Shown here piece after piece: positions 10,222 through 19,675 of a DNA stretch of 36,371 nucleotides; positions within the stretch are counted from its first letter, which is position 1; each line of letters begins with the position of its first letter. A model generated the notes under the pieces. It did not search any database and was not told the DNA's origin. It was given only the letters and a program-made list of their open reading frames with translations. A program made the translations under genes and the position numbers. The stretch covers positions 1 to 36,371 of the forward strand of contig NZ_CAKKLJ010000014.1 of the NCBI RefSeq assembly GCF_918698005.1. The letters run 5' to 3'. The stretch comes from Microbacterium sp. Bi121 (GTDB lineage Bacteria; Actinomycetota; Actinomycetes; Actinomycetales; Microbacteriaceae).

Positions 10222-11349
10222 CTAGTTCGAGTTCTGGCTTGGCGGTCCCGCCAGCTTCTCGTATAGGTGCTCGTACCGATCCGCCATGGTGGTCAGCCCG
10301 AATCTGAGGGCAAGTTCACGATACTTTTCACGGTCTTGATCGCGCACTGCATGCTTCAGCGCCGTAGCCAGTGATTCGGAGTTTCCGATCTCTGCGAGCC
10401 TCGAAGCAGGAAGTATATCTGGGGCGATCCCCACCCGTGTCGAAGCTGGCGAAAGTCCCGACAGCATCCCTTCGATGAGCGCCAATCCGAAGGATTCTGT
10501 TCGGGAGCTGACTGCAATGACATCAGCGGCGGCGAGGAACTCCTCGGACGCGGCAACGACACCCTGAAGCACGACTGCGCCAGATAATCCTGCCTGCTCT
10601 ATCAGGCTTTGGATTTCGCGATTACTCGCGTCGAAACCTCGGCCGATCATCCAGAGCCTCAAGTTGCCGAGCTCCAAGTTGGCACTCGCGACTGCCTGGA
10701 TCACGACAGCGGGATCCTTGTCAGGATGATTTCTCGCTAAGTACGCAATGATCGAGTCACCTCGACGCGCGGCCGGATCAACACGTTCCCTCGTCCGTTG
10801 ACGATCCACCCCGTCGGTCGGCGTAAATCTCGACGTATCGACGCCGCCGGAGATGACAACGCCATGCTCGCCCCGAAAGCCCGCGGCTTCATGAGCAGCA
10901 CGCGCGGAGCTCGAGACGTAAACGACCGCGCCGACCCTCGCGCTCAGAACCTTCAGCGCAGCCGCCATGTGTCGCGCGCTCCCCATACGGGGATCAGCCG
11001 GAGCGTCGTGATGGATGCCAATAACGACTCGGCGCCGTGAGGGGTACAGAACCGAAGCGAGCAACCCCGCGTGATACATCCAAGCGTTCACAACGTCAGC
11101 TCTAGCACCTCTAATCGCGCGGCACAGGTGCCACACACTTCGAAATCGCGCGATGAGAGACCCTCGCCGGATCTCGAACTGCGATACGTCTACGCCGGCA
11201 CCTTGCGCCTTCGACACCAGATCCCCGCCGGCGCTCATAGTGATCACACGCACATCGTGCCCCCTACGGACTTGCTCCGCGGCTAGATCCGCTAGCAATC
11301 GTTCCGCCCCGCCCGTCTCCAGACTGGATATGACGTGAACAATGTGCAT
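10222..11349 (-). CDS. GT4-family glycosyltransferase
   Basis: A 375-residue GT-B retaining glycosyltransferase, cytoplasmic or membrane-associated. The N-terminus HIVHVISSLETGGAERLLADL is typical of GT4. The C-terminal half has IAYLARNHPDKD and the donor-binding motif TESFGLALIEG, where two Glu residues are spaced as E-x7-E. It should add one sugar to the lipid-linked repeat. Donor and acceptor cannot be read from the sequence. It is divergent from the flippase gene and converges on the acetyltransferase gene with a 46-base gap. Confidence 0.9.
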   Translation of the reverse strand: MHIVHVISSLETGGAERLLADLAAEQVRRGHDVRVITMSAGGDLVSKAQGAGVDVSQFEIRRGSLIARFRSVWHLCRAIRGARADVVNAWMYHAGLLASVLYPSRRRVVIGIHHDAPADPRMGSARHMAAALKVLSARVGAVVYVSSSARAAHEAAGFRGEHGVVISGGVDTSRFTPTDGVDRQRTRERVDPAARRGDSIIAYLARNHPDKDPAVVIQAVASANLELGNLRLWMIGRGFDASNREIQSLIEQAGLSGAVVLQGVVAASEEFLAAADVIAVSSRTESFGLALIEGMLSGLSPASTRVGIAPDILPASRLAEIGNSESLATALKHAVRDQDREKYRELALRFGLTTMADRYEHLYEKLAGPPSQNSN

Positions 11350-11395
11350 GGCGCTCCTCGTACAGTCGTGTAATCAGGGATCAACCCACATAGCC

Positions 11396-11401
11396 TAGAA
11401 T
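11396..11401 (+). promoter_or_regulatory. Possible -10 element giving a leaderless flippase transcript
   Basis: TAGAAT (5 of 6 to TATAAT) ends 9 bases before ATG 11411, which has no Shine-Dalgarno. Transcription would start at or next to the A of ATG. Confidence 0.4.
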
Positions 11402-11410
11402 AAGATCGCC

Positions 11411-12712
11411 ATGCACACTCGATCTCGTCTTCACGTGCCGCGCAGGATGATTCGGGGTGCCACCGGCCCCCTCCTTAGTTTCGTCGCACTTTTCGCGCTT
11501 CCGTTGCTGGGAGCGTTGACCCTTGACACGAACGATTTCGCATTCTGGGCACTTCTAGCATCGATTTCCACGATCGCTCTGTCTCTCGATTTTGGCGGGA
11601 CGGCATTACTCACTTCGCGCTATCATTTCGCGAGCAGAATTGCGACGCACATACAGGCAAGCTTACTGTCCGTTGTTGGTGCGCTGATCGTGGGATGCGT
11701 CGGTGTACTGGCCTGGGTTGTGCTCGCTTCCACCACCTTCGCAGGCACGACGAGCGTGGCTGAAGGCATCTTGGCAATCGCGGCGATGTCGCTCGCGGCC
11801 GCCGTCCGCAGCGTGCTCTTGGTCATCGCGCAGTCGTCGCTGTTGGAAGGATGGATCTCGATACGAAATCTCGCGATGGCCGGCCACGCCTTTGGTGCCG
11901 TAGCAATCACCAGCGTATGGCTCTTGGTTGCGCCATCGTATTGGGCATTGCCGATGGGGTGGCTCCTGTCCGGCGCGATCCTTCTACCCTGTTGCGTGAT
12001 TTGGTTCAGCGTTAAGGCTCGACGCTCCCCGCACACCATCAAGGGCACACACGAATTGAACTGGGTACGTTTCGCTATGCTCAGGACGGTAAACACGCTC
12101 GTGGCCTCGGCGGTCCTTCAGGGTGATCGATGGATCGTAGCGCTGGTCGGTGGCCCTGTTTGGCTAGCGCTATACGAAGTCGCTTGGCGATTCGCGGCGC
12201 TACCCCGAACTCTAGTGCAGGCGTTGGCGATACATGTCAGCGCTGATGTCGCACCAATGACGAGCGAGCACCGCGATGAAATGACACAACTCGTTCGACG
12301 GTCCACGACAATCGTCGCGGCGGTAGCAGTACTGGGCTCGATTGCGGTGGGTGTTGCGTACGTAGCGTTTACCAATCTCGCATCACAATCCAGCAATATC
12401 ACCCTATTTGTGTTGATGGTGATAGCCTTTTCCGCCATGGCGGTGACGTCGCCGCTATCTATCGCGGGAACAACAGTTGGCCGCGCGGCAATCGATCTCC
12501 CTTACGCCGGTCTGGCACTCGTTGGAATGCTTGCGTCGGCCACATGGGCGATTCTCGACGGGAACATCTGGATATTCTTCGTCGGGTACTTTATTTCACT
12601 CCTGGGCAGCGTGCCAATTTTCTTCGCTTACGCACCCCGCTGGGTTCGCAGCGGCCTCGAAAGACGCAAGCGCAACCCCACTCCAGCACCCACCGAACTG
12701 GAAAGAAATTGA
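11411..12712 (+). CDS. Wzx-like polysaccharide flippase
   Basis: A 433-residue polytopic membrane protein with about 12 hydrophobic segments across its length, an early [13 protein letters not shown] loop after the second segment, and a basic cytoplasmic C-terminus (RSGLERRKR). This layout fits the MOP/PST flippases that move undecaprenyl-PP-linked repeat units across the membrane. Together with the Wzy-like protein at 13314-14525 it points to Wzx/Wzy-dependent assembly. Sequence conservation in this family is low, so the call rests on topology, length and context. The next acetyltransferase gene overlaps its stop by one base. Confidence 0.75.
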   Translation: MHTRSRLHVPRRMIRGATGPLLSFVALFALPLLGALTLDTNDFAFWALLASISTIALSLDFGGTALLTSRYHFASRIATHIQASLLSVVGALIVGCVGVLAWVVLASTTFAGTTSVAEGILAIAAMSLAAAVRSVLLVIAQSSLLEGWISIRNLAMAGHAFGAVAITSVWLLVAPSYWALPMGWLLSGAILLPCCVIWFSVKARRSPHTIKGTHELNWVRFAMLRTVNTLVASAVLQGDRWIVALVGGPVWLALYEVAWRFAALPRTLVQALAIHVSADVAPMTSEHRDEMTQLVRRSTTIVAAVAVLGSIAVGVAYVAFTNLASQSSNITLFVLMVIAFSAMAVTSPLSIAGTTVGRAAIDLPYAGLALVGMLASATWAILDGNIWIFFVGYFISLLGSVPIFFAYAPRWVRSGLERRKRNPTPAPTELERN

Positions 12713-13302
12713 TGATGAATCAGCTCCGGCGACTGCACCCAAGATATATCTGGGCGGCCTTTCGTATGCGCACGTCTCGCTTCGCGAGACTCAGGGCTGC
12801 GGGGCGAGTGGAGTTCGGCGAAGGCTCATACGGCCCTCCCAATATTCGGACTTACGCCGGCGACGACTCTACCCGCCTACTCGTTGGTCGCTACTGCAGC
12901 ATCGCGTCAACCGCCACGTTTCTGCTCGGCGGCGGCCACCCGACTGACCGACTGTCCCTCTACCCCATTCGGCTCCGAATGGGAATGCCTGGGGCTGGAA
13001 CTGATGGATTCCCCGAAACACGTGGAGACATCGTGATCGAGGATGGGGCCTGGATCGGCCACGGAGCGCTCATACTCAGCGGAGTCACCATTGGGAGAGG
13101 CGCCGTCGTCGCTGCTGGTGCAGTGGTGGCACGCGATGTCCCGCGGTACTGGATCGTCGCCGGCAATCCTGCTAAGCAGGTACGGGCGCGACTCACCGAT
13201 GCTCAAGTCGAAGAAGTCGAACGCACGAAATGGTGGGAGAAATCACCCGCCGCCGTGGCCGAGATGGCATCGCTGCTGAATGGGCCACCGTCAACTACCT
13301 GA
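12712..13302 (+). CDS. Xenobiotic-acyltransferase-type (CatB/Vat-like) O-acetyltransferase
   Basis: A 196-residue hexapeptide acyltransferase. Recognisable parts are [21 protein letters not shown] with the catalytic His, a second helix region [20 protein letters not shown], the closing [11 protein letters not shown], and a C-terminal TKWWEKSP that is usual in CatB/Vat-like enzymes. Several CatB-like proteins in polysaccharide loci acetylate sugars rather than antibiotics, and the context favours that here. The start ATG 12712 overlaps the flippase stop (TGATG) with GGAAAG about 6 bases upstream. ATG 12715 is possible too. It is the second O-acetyltransferase in the cluster. Confidence 0.85.
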   Translation: MMNQLRRLHPRYIWAAFRMRTSRFARLRAAGRVEFGEGSYGPPNIRTYAGDDSTRLLVGRYCSIASTATFLLGGGHPTDRLSLYPIRLRMGMPGAGTDGFPETRGDIVIEDGAWIGHGALILSGVTIGRGAVVAAGAVVARDVPRYWIVAGNPAKQVRARLTDAQVEEVERTKWWEKSPAAVAEMASLLNGPPSTT

Positions 13303-13313
13303 CGTCCGTCCGA

Positions 13314-14525
13314 TCACGTTGGCGACGACGATAGGCGCACGGCAACGCTTTTCTCTGCCTGCCTGTCGTCGCGCACACGGGATGATATAACCAAGACAGA
13401 AACGATGACGAGCGCTCCCACGTAGCCTTCCATGACAGGTTCGATCATGGCAGCGGTGAAGGCAGCGGCAACCGGCGCACCGTAGACGCCTGCGCCAATG
13501 ACTCCGCGCAACGTTAGCCACGTAAACACAATCAGCATCGGCAGCGCAAAAAGCCCAGCGATTTGAAGCGCGGAAAAGTACCAATTGTGGGCGAACGTAA
13601 TAGGGCTACCCAGCAGCGCGGGCGATACCTCACGCAGCCCTGTCCAGCCGGTGCCGAACAACGGCGACCGCAGGAACTCGTCCCATGCGAGACGGTAAAG
13701 TCCCCACCGCGCATCAATGTTGTACGCAGGATCGGCGCTCGTATTCTCGAACCGTTCCCCGACAACGATGTTCATCAGCCAAAGTCCAACGACTGGTACC
13801 ACGAGAACCCCGAGGCGACTGACAACTCGGGTGAATCGACTACCCCCGGAGTTCCACGTAGCGACCAGCAATCCCACCGATAGAGCGACGATGGTTCCGC
13901 GCGACAGCGTTGAAACTGCCGTGACGAATGACGCGACAATTGCAAGAAGCAGAACCCAACGTCCGCGTTCGATCTCCATCGCTCGTGCGAGAAGCCAGTA
14001 TCCGACGATCACGAGGACCGCACCAACGTAGTTGGAGCCGCCCCAGGCAACCAACAGAGTCGCGTGAACCTCAGCGGCGGTCGATGCCTCGTCGGTCCCA
14101 GCAAAGTTCTGGGCGGCGCTGATCGCTACGAATGTAACGAGTCCAATATCGATGGCGTTTAGGCGCACCGTTCGCGCGCCGGCAGCTTGAACTCCGATCA
14201 CTACGGCAGTGATCGTGCCGCTAATGAAGTTCAGAAACGCCATGGCGGCGGAATTCAAGTGAGGAGCACTCGCCACACCAACTCCAAGGAGGGCCGCGCA
14301 TAGCAACAGCGCAGCAGCCGCGCGCGGTGCCGACGGTGCACGGCGTACGGCCGTTGCTACCCCCACATGAATCAGGAGCAGAGCAGCGCTAATTTGACTC
14401 GGCGTGAAATACGCTTCAAAGACTACGATCGTCGGACCGATCGAGGCCAAAGCAAAGGTCAGCCCCGCCAAGAAGAGCGTGACACTTCCTGGTGCTACTC
14501 GGTTTCTCGCTTCAGAATGCGTCAT
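13314..14525 (-). CDS. Wzy-like O-antigen/exopolysaccharide polymerase
   Basis: A 403-residue integral membrane protein with roughly ten hydrophobic segments and one large loop (about residues 240-300). That loop contains ARWGLYRLAWDEFLRSPLFG and then TFAHNWYFSALQIAG, the pattern of the Wzy/WaaL (O-antigen ligase) superfamily. It would join lipid-linked repeats on the outer face of the membrane. ATG 14525 lies inside the end of the upstream GT2 gene (14-base overlap) and has no good Shine-Dalgarno, suggesting coupling. The upstream extension of the frame is antisense-like and was not used. The 3' end converges on the acetyltransferase gene with an 11-base gap. Confidence 0.8.
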   Translation of the reverse strand: MTHSEARNRVAPGSVTLFLAGLTFALASIGPTIVVFEAYFTPSQISAALLLIHVGVATAVRRAPSAPRAAAALLLCAALLGVGVASAPHLNSAAMAFLNFISGTITAVVIGVQAAGARTVRLNAIDIGLVTFVAISAAQNFAGTDEASTAAEVHATLLVAWGGSNYVGAVLVIVGYWLLARAMEIERGRWVLLLAIVASFVTAVSTLSRGTIVALSVGLLVATWNSGGSRFTRVVSRLGVLVVPVVGLWLMNIVVGERFENTSADPAYNIDARWGLYRLAWDEFLRSPLFGTGWTGLREVSPALLGSPITFAHNWYFSALQIAGLFALPMLIVFTWLTLRGVIGAGVYGAPVAAAFTAAMIEPVMEGYVGALVIVSVLVISSRVRDDRQAEKSVAVRLSSSPT

Positions 14526-15453
14526 AATTTGGCAACGTTGGACGTTTGTTAGTGGCCAACGCACGCATGGCGCGCAGAATGCCAACCAAGTGCTGCCTCT
14601 TTGGGCTTCGAGAGAAGACGACAAGCGGCACCCGGAGGACAAGAGATCCCTGACACAGCACCATGGCCGACAGTCGACTCGTTCCCCACTTGAGAAGGTA
14701 CATATAAGCACCCCAGACCGCAGCCGGCAAGACGGTCGCAACATTGGCTCGGCCAGTGACGCCCCGGAGATGCTTCACGCCGCGGTCGCTTAGGGCGATG
14801 CGCTTGTATCCTGCATCACGCGCGCGACGCCCAAAATCCGCGTCCTCGAAAGAGAAGGGATAGCGTTCGTCCAACCCGCCCAGTGCTTCCCACACCGAAA
14901 CCCGGACCGCAACTGCGCTAAACGGTGCGTAGTGATCGGCCGGCGATTCACCCACGAATCGAGTGTTGCTACGCCGACGCCTCAACCCGCTAAGCATCGA
15001 AACAGAAAAAAAGACCTCCCGACGACGCGGAATTCGGTGAAGGGGCTCATCGCCAAAGGAGACAAAGTCTGCCTCAGGAAGAGAAGAAAGAGCATCCACT
15101 ACGATCCCAAAATCATCGATCTCGACATCGTCATTCATTATAAGAATCCACTCGCATGACTCGGGCCGTTGCTCCACTGCCCGGTTGACGGCACCTGCGA
15201 AGCCGAGGTTGTTCCCAGCCGTTGTGACGTCGACGCTCGTATCCTCCAGAGTCTCAAAAGCGGAGAGGCCGTTTGCAAACACAGCCATGCTGAGTCCCGA
15301 GCTCTTCGCGGATCTGGATAAATTCATTACCTGGCTCGCGCGCGTGGTCGAGAGCGTCGGAATCGCCACGTGGATTCGTTGCTCGATCGACTCAGTGTTC
15401 TCGTTCAAGATGTCCTCACAGTGTTCACGCTTTCGCTCTCTGGCCCCGAGCAT
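14512..15453 (-). CDS. GT2-family glycosyltransferase (rhamnosyltransferase-like)
   Basis: A 313-residue GT-A enzyme. NNLGFAGAVNRA is the N-[NL]-G-x-[AG]-[GA]-x-N-x-G/A motif of WbbL/RfbF-type rhamnosyltransferases. MNDDVEID holds the metal-binding Asp residues, and FSFEDADFGRRARDAGY is the acceptor/catalytic ED region. A dTDP-rhamnose donor is plausible because rmlABCD lies in the same window, but that is inference. The first 30 residues before IHVAIPTLSTTR are unusually polar, so a later start is possible. The start shown is ATG 15453. Confidence 0.85.
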   Translation of the reverse strand: MLGARERKREHCEDILNENTESIEQRIHVAIPTLSTTRASQVMNLSRSAKSSGLSMAVFANGLSAFETLEDTSVDVTTAGNNLGFAGAVNRAVEQRPESCEWILIMNDDVEIDDFGIVVDALSSLPEADFVSFGDEPLHRIPRRREVFFSVSMLSGLRRRRSNTRFVGESPADHYAPFSAVAVRVSVWEALGGLDERYPFSFEDADFGRRARDAGYKRIALSDRGVKHLRGVTGRANVATVLPAAVWGAYMYLLKWGTSRLSAMVLCQGSLVLRVPLVVFSRSPKRQHLVGILRAMRALATNKRPTLPNYDAF

Positions 15454-15489
15454 AACCGGGGTGCATCTGGGATTTGAGGCACCGCAAGC

Positions 15490-16416
15490 TCATGCTGAAC
15501 GGAACCAAGCGACGGTCTCGCGCAATCCTTCATCCAGCGTCTTCGGTTGAACGTCGGGGAAGAGCGCGCGCATACGGATGCCATCAGCCTGAGAAGCGCG
15601 GACGTCGCCTAGTCGACCCTCGACGTGCTCAACGGTTACCTCTGCACCGACCACCGAGCGAATTTGTTCAATCAGTTCGATCAGCGTCGTTCTCGTTCCG
15701 AATGCTAGGTTCACCGGGTCAGGATCGACCAATCTTCGCGAAACTGCCGAGTGCAAGGCTGCTGTAACGGTCTCGACGTAGGTGAAGTCACGAGACTGTT
15801 GACCATCTCCATGAACCACGAGTGAGCGGCCGTTCAGCGACGCGTCCAAGAATCTCGGTATGACTGCGGCGTACACGTGACCCGCCGCTTGAAGCGGACC
15901 GTAGACGTTGAAGAATCGGAACGCCAACGTCGGAAGCTCGTACGAGCGTTGATACGCAAGCACGTATGCTTCTGCACCAAGTTTGGTTACGGCATAAGGA
16001 CTCATCGGCCGGGTCCAATCGAACTCGGACTTAGGCAGGCTTGTGTTTGCTCCGTAAACCGAGCTCGAGGAGGCAAAGGTCACATAAGCGCGATTCTTCC
16101 GCGCAGCCTCGAGCACGTTCAGCGTTCCTGTCAGATTCGCGACGTGACTTGCGACGGGGTCCTTGACTGAACGGGGAACGCTGCCAAGAGCGCCTAGGTG
16201 CACAATCGCATCGGCTCCTTCGGCTGCCTTCTCGATTGCGGTGACGTCCGCGACGCTCGCGATGATCAACTTGACCCCCAACCCGGCAAGATTATCTCGA
16301 CTTCCAGTGCTGAGGTCATCAAACGCGACCATCTCCCAGTCAGGCGTGATTTTCCGGCAATGCGCAATAAAGTTTGCGCCGATAAAACCGGCACCACCTG
16401 TGACGAGGACCTTCAT
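15490..16416 (-). CDS. UDP-N-acetylhexosamine(uronate) 4-epimerase, WbpP-like
   Basis: An extended SDR of 308 residues. The NAD motif is [12 protein letters not shown] at the N-terminus, ASSSSVYG carries the catalytic Ser, and SPYAVTK supplies Tyr and Lys. RFFNVYGP and QQSRDFTYV are the substrate-binding segments typical of WbpP/Gne epimerases. It would interconvert UDP-GlcNAc/GalNAc or their uronic acids, partnering the dehydrogenase at 8304-9563. The ATG at 16416 has AGGAG about 9 bases upstream. The frame extends to 16452 but that start lacks a ribosome site. Confidence 0.88.
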   Translation of the reverse strand: MKVLVTGGAGFIGANFIAHCRKITPDWEMVAFDDLSTGSRDNLAGLGVKLIIASVADVTAIEKAAEGADAIVHLGALGSVPRSVKDPVASHVANLTGTLNVLEAARKNRAYVTFASSSSVYGANTSLPKSEFDWTRPMSPYAVTKLGAEAYVLAYQRSYELPTLAFRFFNVYGPLQAAGHVYAAVIPRFLDASLNGRSLVVHGDGQQSRDFTYVETVTAALHSAVSRRLVDPDPVNLAFGTRTTLIELIEQIRSVVGAEVTVEHVEGRLGDVRASQADGIRMRALFPDVQPKTLDEGLRETVAWFRSA

Positions 16417-16501
16417 AAATTCGCGCTCCTTTTCCTGCGAGTTAGATCGCACAGCGAGTCGTGCGTGGCAAGCGTCCGATCACTGAACACTGGGGTGCCG
16501 A

Positions 16502-17668
16502 TCACTGGGCATGTTCTTGACCAAGCTGTGCTTCGAGATGATTCGCGTAGCTGTCCTGGACTCGTTCGCGACTGAAGTTGTCGACAACCCACTTGCGCCC
16601 GTTGGCGCCTAAGCTTCCCGCAAGTGTGGGGTCGAGTAGAACGCGCGCCAGATTGTCCGCAAGCGAGTCTGCATCCGCGACCGGCGATGTCAGGCCAGTG
16701 ACACCGTCGATGACAGCGTCACGCACCCCTGTCGCATCAGAGGTCACAACCGGAATGCCTGAGGCCGATGCCTCAAGAACGACGTTTACGAATCCTTCCC
16801 GGTAACTCGGCAGACAAAGTAGCGTCATGAGGGAGTAATAGTCAGCCGGCTGCAAAACGTGTCCGGTCGTCACGATGTTCCTGCACGACTTTCTGAGTTG
16901 GGCTACGCCGTTGGCGCCAGATTCATCATCAACGCCCCCCAGAACGAGCACCTGAGCGTTCACTCCTCTTCGTTCTAACGCTGACATAGCATCGCCAAGA
17001 ACATGTAGTCCCTTGTCTCGGGTTAATCGCCCCACGAACCCGACGACCGGGACGTTCAGATCCATCCCAAGACGACTTGCGATCGCGGCTCGGTCCCCGT
17101 TCTTGATCCGGTCTGGCCGAAATACTTCGACATCGACACCGTTCGAACTTCCCCTACCGAGCACCGCAATCTTGTCACTAGGTGCCAGCCGCATCTCAAT
17201 CGCGAGCTCTCGCAAGCTGTCGCTGACCGACACCACGGTGGACGCGCATGCCATCGTCATTCTCTCCGCGAACACCAGAAGCTGCTTCCGGAGCCCCGCG
17301 CTGGTCTCGAGGCGCAGTCCCCTCAACAGGTACACCCGCGCGGGCACACGAAGCATCCAAGCGGCAAGCGATCCGAGCAAGCCAGCCTTCGGGGTGCCGA
17401 CAGAGACTACGTCTGGTCGCACGCTAGCAATGACCAAGAGCCACCTGCAAAAACTGAAAATGTCACGCAATGGATTAGGTGTTCGATCCATCTTGATGCC
17501 ATGCGTGACTACGCCCTCGATCTCCGACAATTCAGCAAGCCGCTTTCCGGGCGTACTTACGACGTGCACTTCCCAGCCCCGGTTCACTAGGTACTGAGGG
17601 AATCCGCGAAGAAACTGCAGTGAATCATCGATCGTCACAGCCAAGAGCACTCGCCGTCGGCGGTTCAT
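16502..17668 (-). CDS. GT4-family glycosyltransferase (PglA-like)
   Basis: A 388-residue GT-B enzyme. The segment VSVGTPKAGLLGSLAAWMLR and the following RVYLLRGLRLET resemble PglA/CapM-type transferases, which add the second sugar to an undecaprenyl-PP-linked amino sugar. The motif YREGFVNVVLEASASG shows the E-x7-E donor site, and FVGRLTRDKG precedes it. Its position directly downstream of the WbpL/WbpV-like genes suits a transferase acting right after priming. Donor sugar is not known. Confidence 0.88.
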   Translation of the reverse strand: MNRRRRVLLAVTIDDSLQFLRGFPQYLVNRGWEVHVVSTPGKRLAELSEIEGVVTHGIKMDRTPNPLRDIFSFCRWLLVIASVRPDVVSVGTPKAGLLGSLAAWMLRVPARVYLLRGLRLETSAGLRKQLLVFAERMTMACASTVVSVSDSLRELAIEMRLAPSDKIAVLGRGSSNGVDVEVFRPDRIKNGDRAAIASRLGMDLNVPVVGFVGRLTRDKGLHVLGDAMSALERRGVNAQVLVLGGVDDESGANGVAQLRKSCRNIVTTGHVLQPADYYSLMTLLCLPSYREGFVNVVLEASASGIPVVTSDATGVRDAVIDGVTGLTSPVADADSLADNLARVLLDPTLAGSLGANGRKWVVDNFSRERVQDSYANHLEAQLGQEHAQ

Positions 17669-17741
17669 CGTTCGGCGCCTCGATCGTTGCAGAGACCGCT
17701 GGCCGTCGTGGCAACCCTTGTTACCTTTATCCGCATACCCG

Positions 17742-18695
17742 TCAGACCTCTCCCCGCTGGCTTAGTGAATGCCCGAGTTCAATGATGGTGCTCCTCGTGG
17801 AGCGCAGGCGCTCACTTGACAAACCCAGCGCACCCCAGTCAGGTCGCACTACGAGGTCCTCAACGAGCCGTGCTACGTCGGCTCCCCGCCCAAGCAGTCG
17901 TGCACCGAACGTGAGGACGCCGACCGGGACTGGCCACAGCCGCGCACTCGTCCCAAGGCCCTCGGCGAGATACTCCGCAAGCTGACGCGTCGAAAGCGGT
18001 GTGGGATCGCCCAGGAGGAAGACGCGAGATCCGTCAAACTCCGCCTCAAGGGATGCGAGGGTACCCGTCACGAGGTTGTCCACCGAGACCATCGTCCGTG
18101 CGTTGAGAATCGATCCGATAGGGAGCGGAATGCCGCGTCGCACGGCACCACCGATTCGTCGAATATTTCCACCCACGCCGGGTCCGTAGACGACTGTCGG
18201 ACGCAGGATCGCGACCGACATACGGCTTCGGGTCGCGACCTCAGCGAGCCCTTCCTCGGCCAAGAGTTTCGATCGACCGTATGGGTCGACTGGCGACGGC
18301 TTCGAGGCGTTCGAGAACGGCTCGCCCGTCGTACGTTCGCCATTGACCTTGATAGAGCTCATGAAAACGAAACGCTGAACACCGGCATCCGCGGCTGCGC
18401 GGGCAAGGCCGATAGTCGGCTCCACGTTGACCCGCCCGTACACGGAGTCGAGGTCACCGGACTGTTCGTGCATCACGTGGACCCGCGCAGCCAGGTGGAC
18501 GACCGAATCAGCGCCTTCGACGGCCTCGGACCAGTCGTTTCGGTCAGCGATATCCCCGACCTCGATCTGGCGCATATCCGTCACTGTCGGGTCGATCTTA
18601 CGCACAAGCGCGACGACTTCATGGCCACGGCGCGTGGCCTCTGCGATGAAGTGCCGCCCAACGAATCCGGTAGCACCGGTCACGTGTATCCTCAC
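17742..18695 (-). CDS. WbpV/WbpK-like nucleotide-sugar 4-reductase (SDR family)
   Basis: A 317-residue SDR with IHVTGATGFVGRHF at the N-terminus, FMSSIKVNGE as the Ser-containing strand and DPYGRSK as the Tyr-x3-Lys site. SSIKVNGE is characteristic of the WbpV/WbpK group, which reduces the 4-keto product of WbpM-type dehydratases to UDP-QuiNAc or FucNAc. GTG 18695 has a Shine-Dalgarno (AAAGGTGAG) and overlaps the upstream gene's stop by 4 bases (GTGA). The frame is open to 18755, but the extra residues overlap that gene and were rejected. Whether the product is the quinovo or fuco epimer cannot be told. Confidence 0.85.
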   Translation of the reverse strand: MRIHVTGATGFVGRHFIAEATRRGHEVVALVRKIDPTVTDMRQIEVGDIADRNDWSEAVEGADSVVHLAARVHVMHEQSGDLDSVYGRVNVEPTIGLARAAADAGVQRFVFMSSIKVNGERTTGEPFSNASKPSPVDPYGRSKLLAEEGLAEVATRSRMSVAILRPTVVYGPGVGGNIRRIGGAVRRGIPLPIGSILNARTMVSVDNLVTGTLASLEAEFDGSRVFLLGDPTPLSTRQLAEYLAEGLGTSARLWPVPVGVLTFGARLLGRGADVARLVEDLVVRPDWGALGLSSERLRSTRSTIIELGHSLSQRGEV

Positions 18696-19675
18696 GTGCT
18701 CACCTTTCGTCTCAGACTGATTACACGCCGAGAAACCAGCATGTAGGCCGCACACACGGCGATGACCGCGCCGGCCGCGATTGCGGTCGCGCCGGGCAAG
18801 TCAATCAGTGCCAACATGCCCCCGGTGGACGCGAACGCCACGAACAAGGCGAGCAGCAAAGCGACACTGAGATGCGACGATCCCGAGTCGATGAGCCGCT
18901 GATACACGTGCTGTCGGTGGGCCTCCCACCACCTCTCACCACGGATCAACCTAGCGACGATGGTCGAAGACGTGTCAGTCGCGTACACAGCCATCGGAGC
19001 GAGCGCAGTGGGCCACGGTACGCCGCTCGCGATGGCTGCGATCGACGTGGTTGCGACGCTCGAGCCGAGAAGATAGCTGCCACAATCTCCCAGGAACATG
19101 CCCGCGCCAAGGACGTTCCAGGGCAGAAAAAGCAGGAATGCGATGCCGATGAGCGCGCCAGCGACTGAAAGCCACTCACGATCGGTGGCGATGCCGATCA
19201 CAGCAAACGCGGTTCCGGCGACCGCGCCGAAGAGTGATGAAATCCCGTTCGCACCGTCCATGAAGTTTGCCATGTTCACGAATGCGGCGAAAAGCGCCGC
19301 GACGAGGGGAACGGTCCACCAGGGAATGTCGAATGCCACCGCGCTCGCGGCGCCGAAGAGCAGACCGAACACGAACTGCAGCACGAAGCGCACCCGAGCC
19401 GAGAGACTCCGCACGTCATCCACGAAGCCAAGTATCGCCATCCCTACGCTAACTCCGACAACCAGCCACAGCGGCAGGTAGGTCGGCGCAAGGATCGTAC
19501 CGATGAGCATCCCAATGCTGGTGGCGATGCCCATGCCACGGAGCTTCGGCTTTGCATGCGACGACCGCGCGTTGGGAACGTCGAGCACACCTGACCGCTG
19601 CAGTATAGGTCGAAGCAATAGCGGGCTCAGCCCCGCCGCTACCGCGCACGCGACTGCGCTGACAAACATCGCCAT
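18692..19675 (-). CDS. WbpL/WecA-like undecaprenyl-phosphate HexNAc-1-phosphate transferase
   Basis: A polyprenyl-phosphate N-acetylhexosamine-1-phosphate transferase of the MraY/WecA family, about 327 residues with around ten membrane helices. Active-site landmarks are the Asp pair in GFVDDVRS (about residue 87), NFMDGANGI (about 138-146), FLGDCGSYLLG, and the C-terminal HRQHVYQRL loop. It starts the repeat unit by loading the first amino sugar on undecaprenyl phosphate. ATG 19675 overlaps the upstream stop by one base, and GTG 19678 is an alternative start. Flanking WbpM- and WbpV-like genes suggest QuiNAc or FucNAc as the first sugar. Confidence 0.92.
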   Translation of the reverse strand: MAMFVSAVACAVAAGLSPLLLRPILQRSGVLDVPNARSSHAKPKLRGMGIATSIGMLIGTILAPTYLPLWLVVGVSVGMAILGFVDDVRSLSARVRFVLQFVFGLLFGAASAVAFDIPWWTVPLVAALFAAFVNMANFMDGANGISSLFGAVAGTAFAVIGIATDREWLSVAGALIGIAFLLFLPWNVLGAGMFLGDCGSYLLGSSVATTSIAAIASGVPWPTALAPMAVYATDTSSTIVARLIRGERWWEAHRQHVYQRLIDSGSSHLSVALLLALFVAFASTGGMLALIDLPGATAIAAGAVIAVCAAYMLVSRRVISLRRKVST

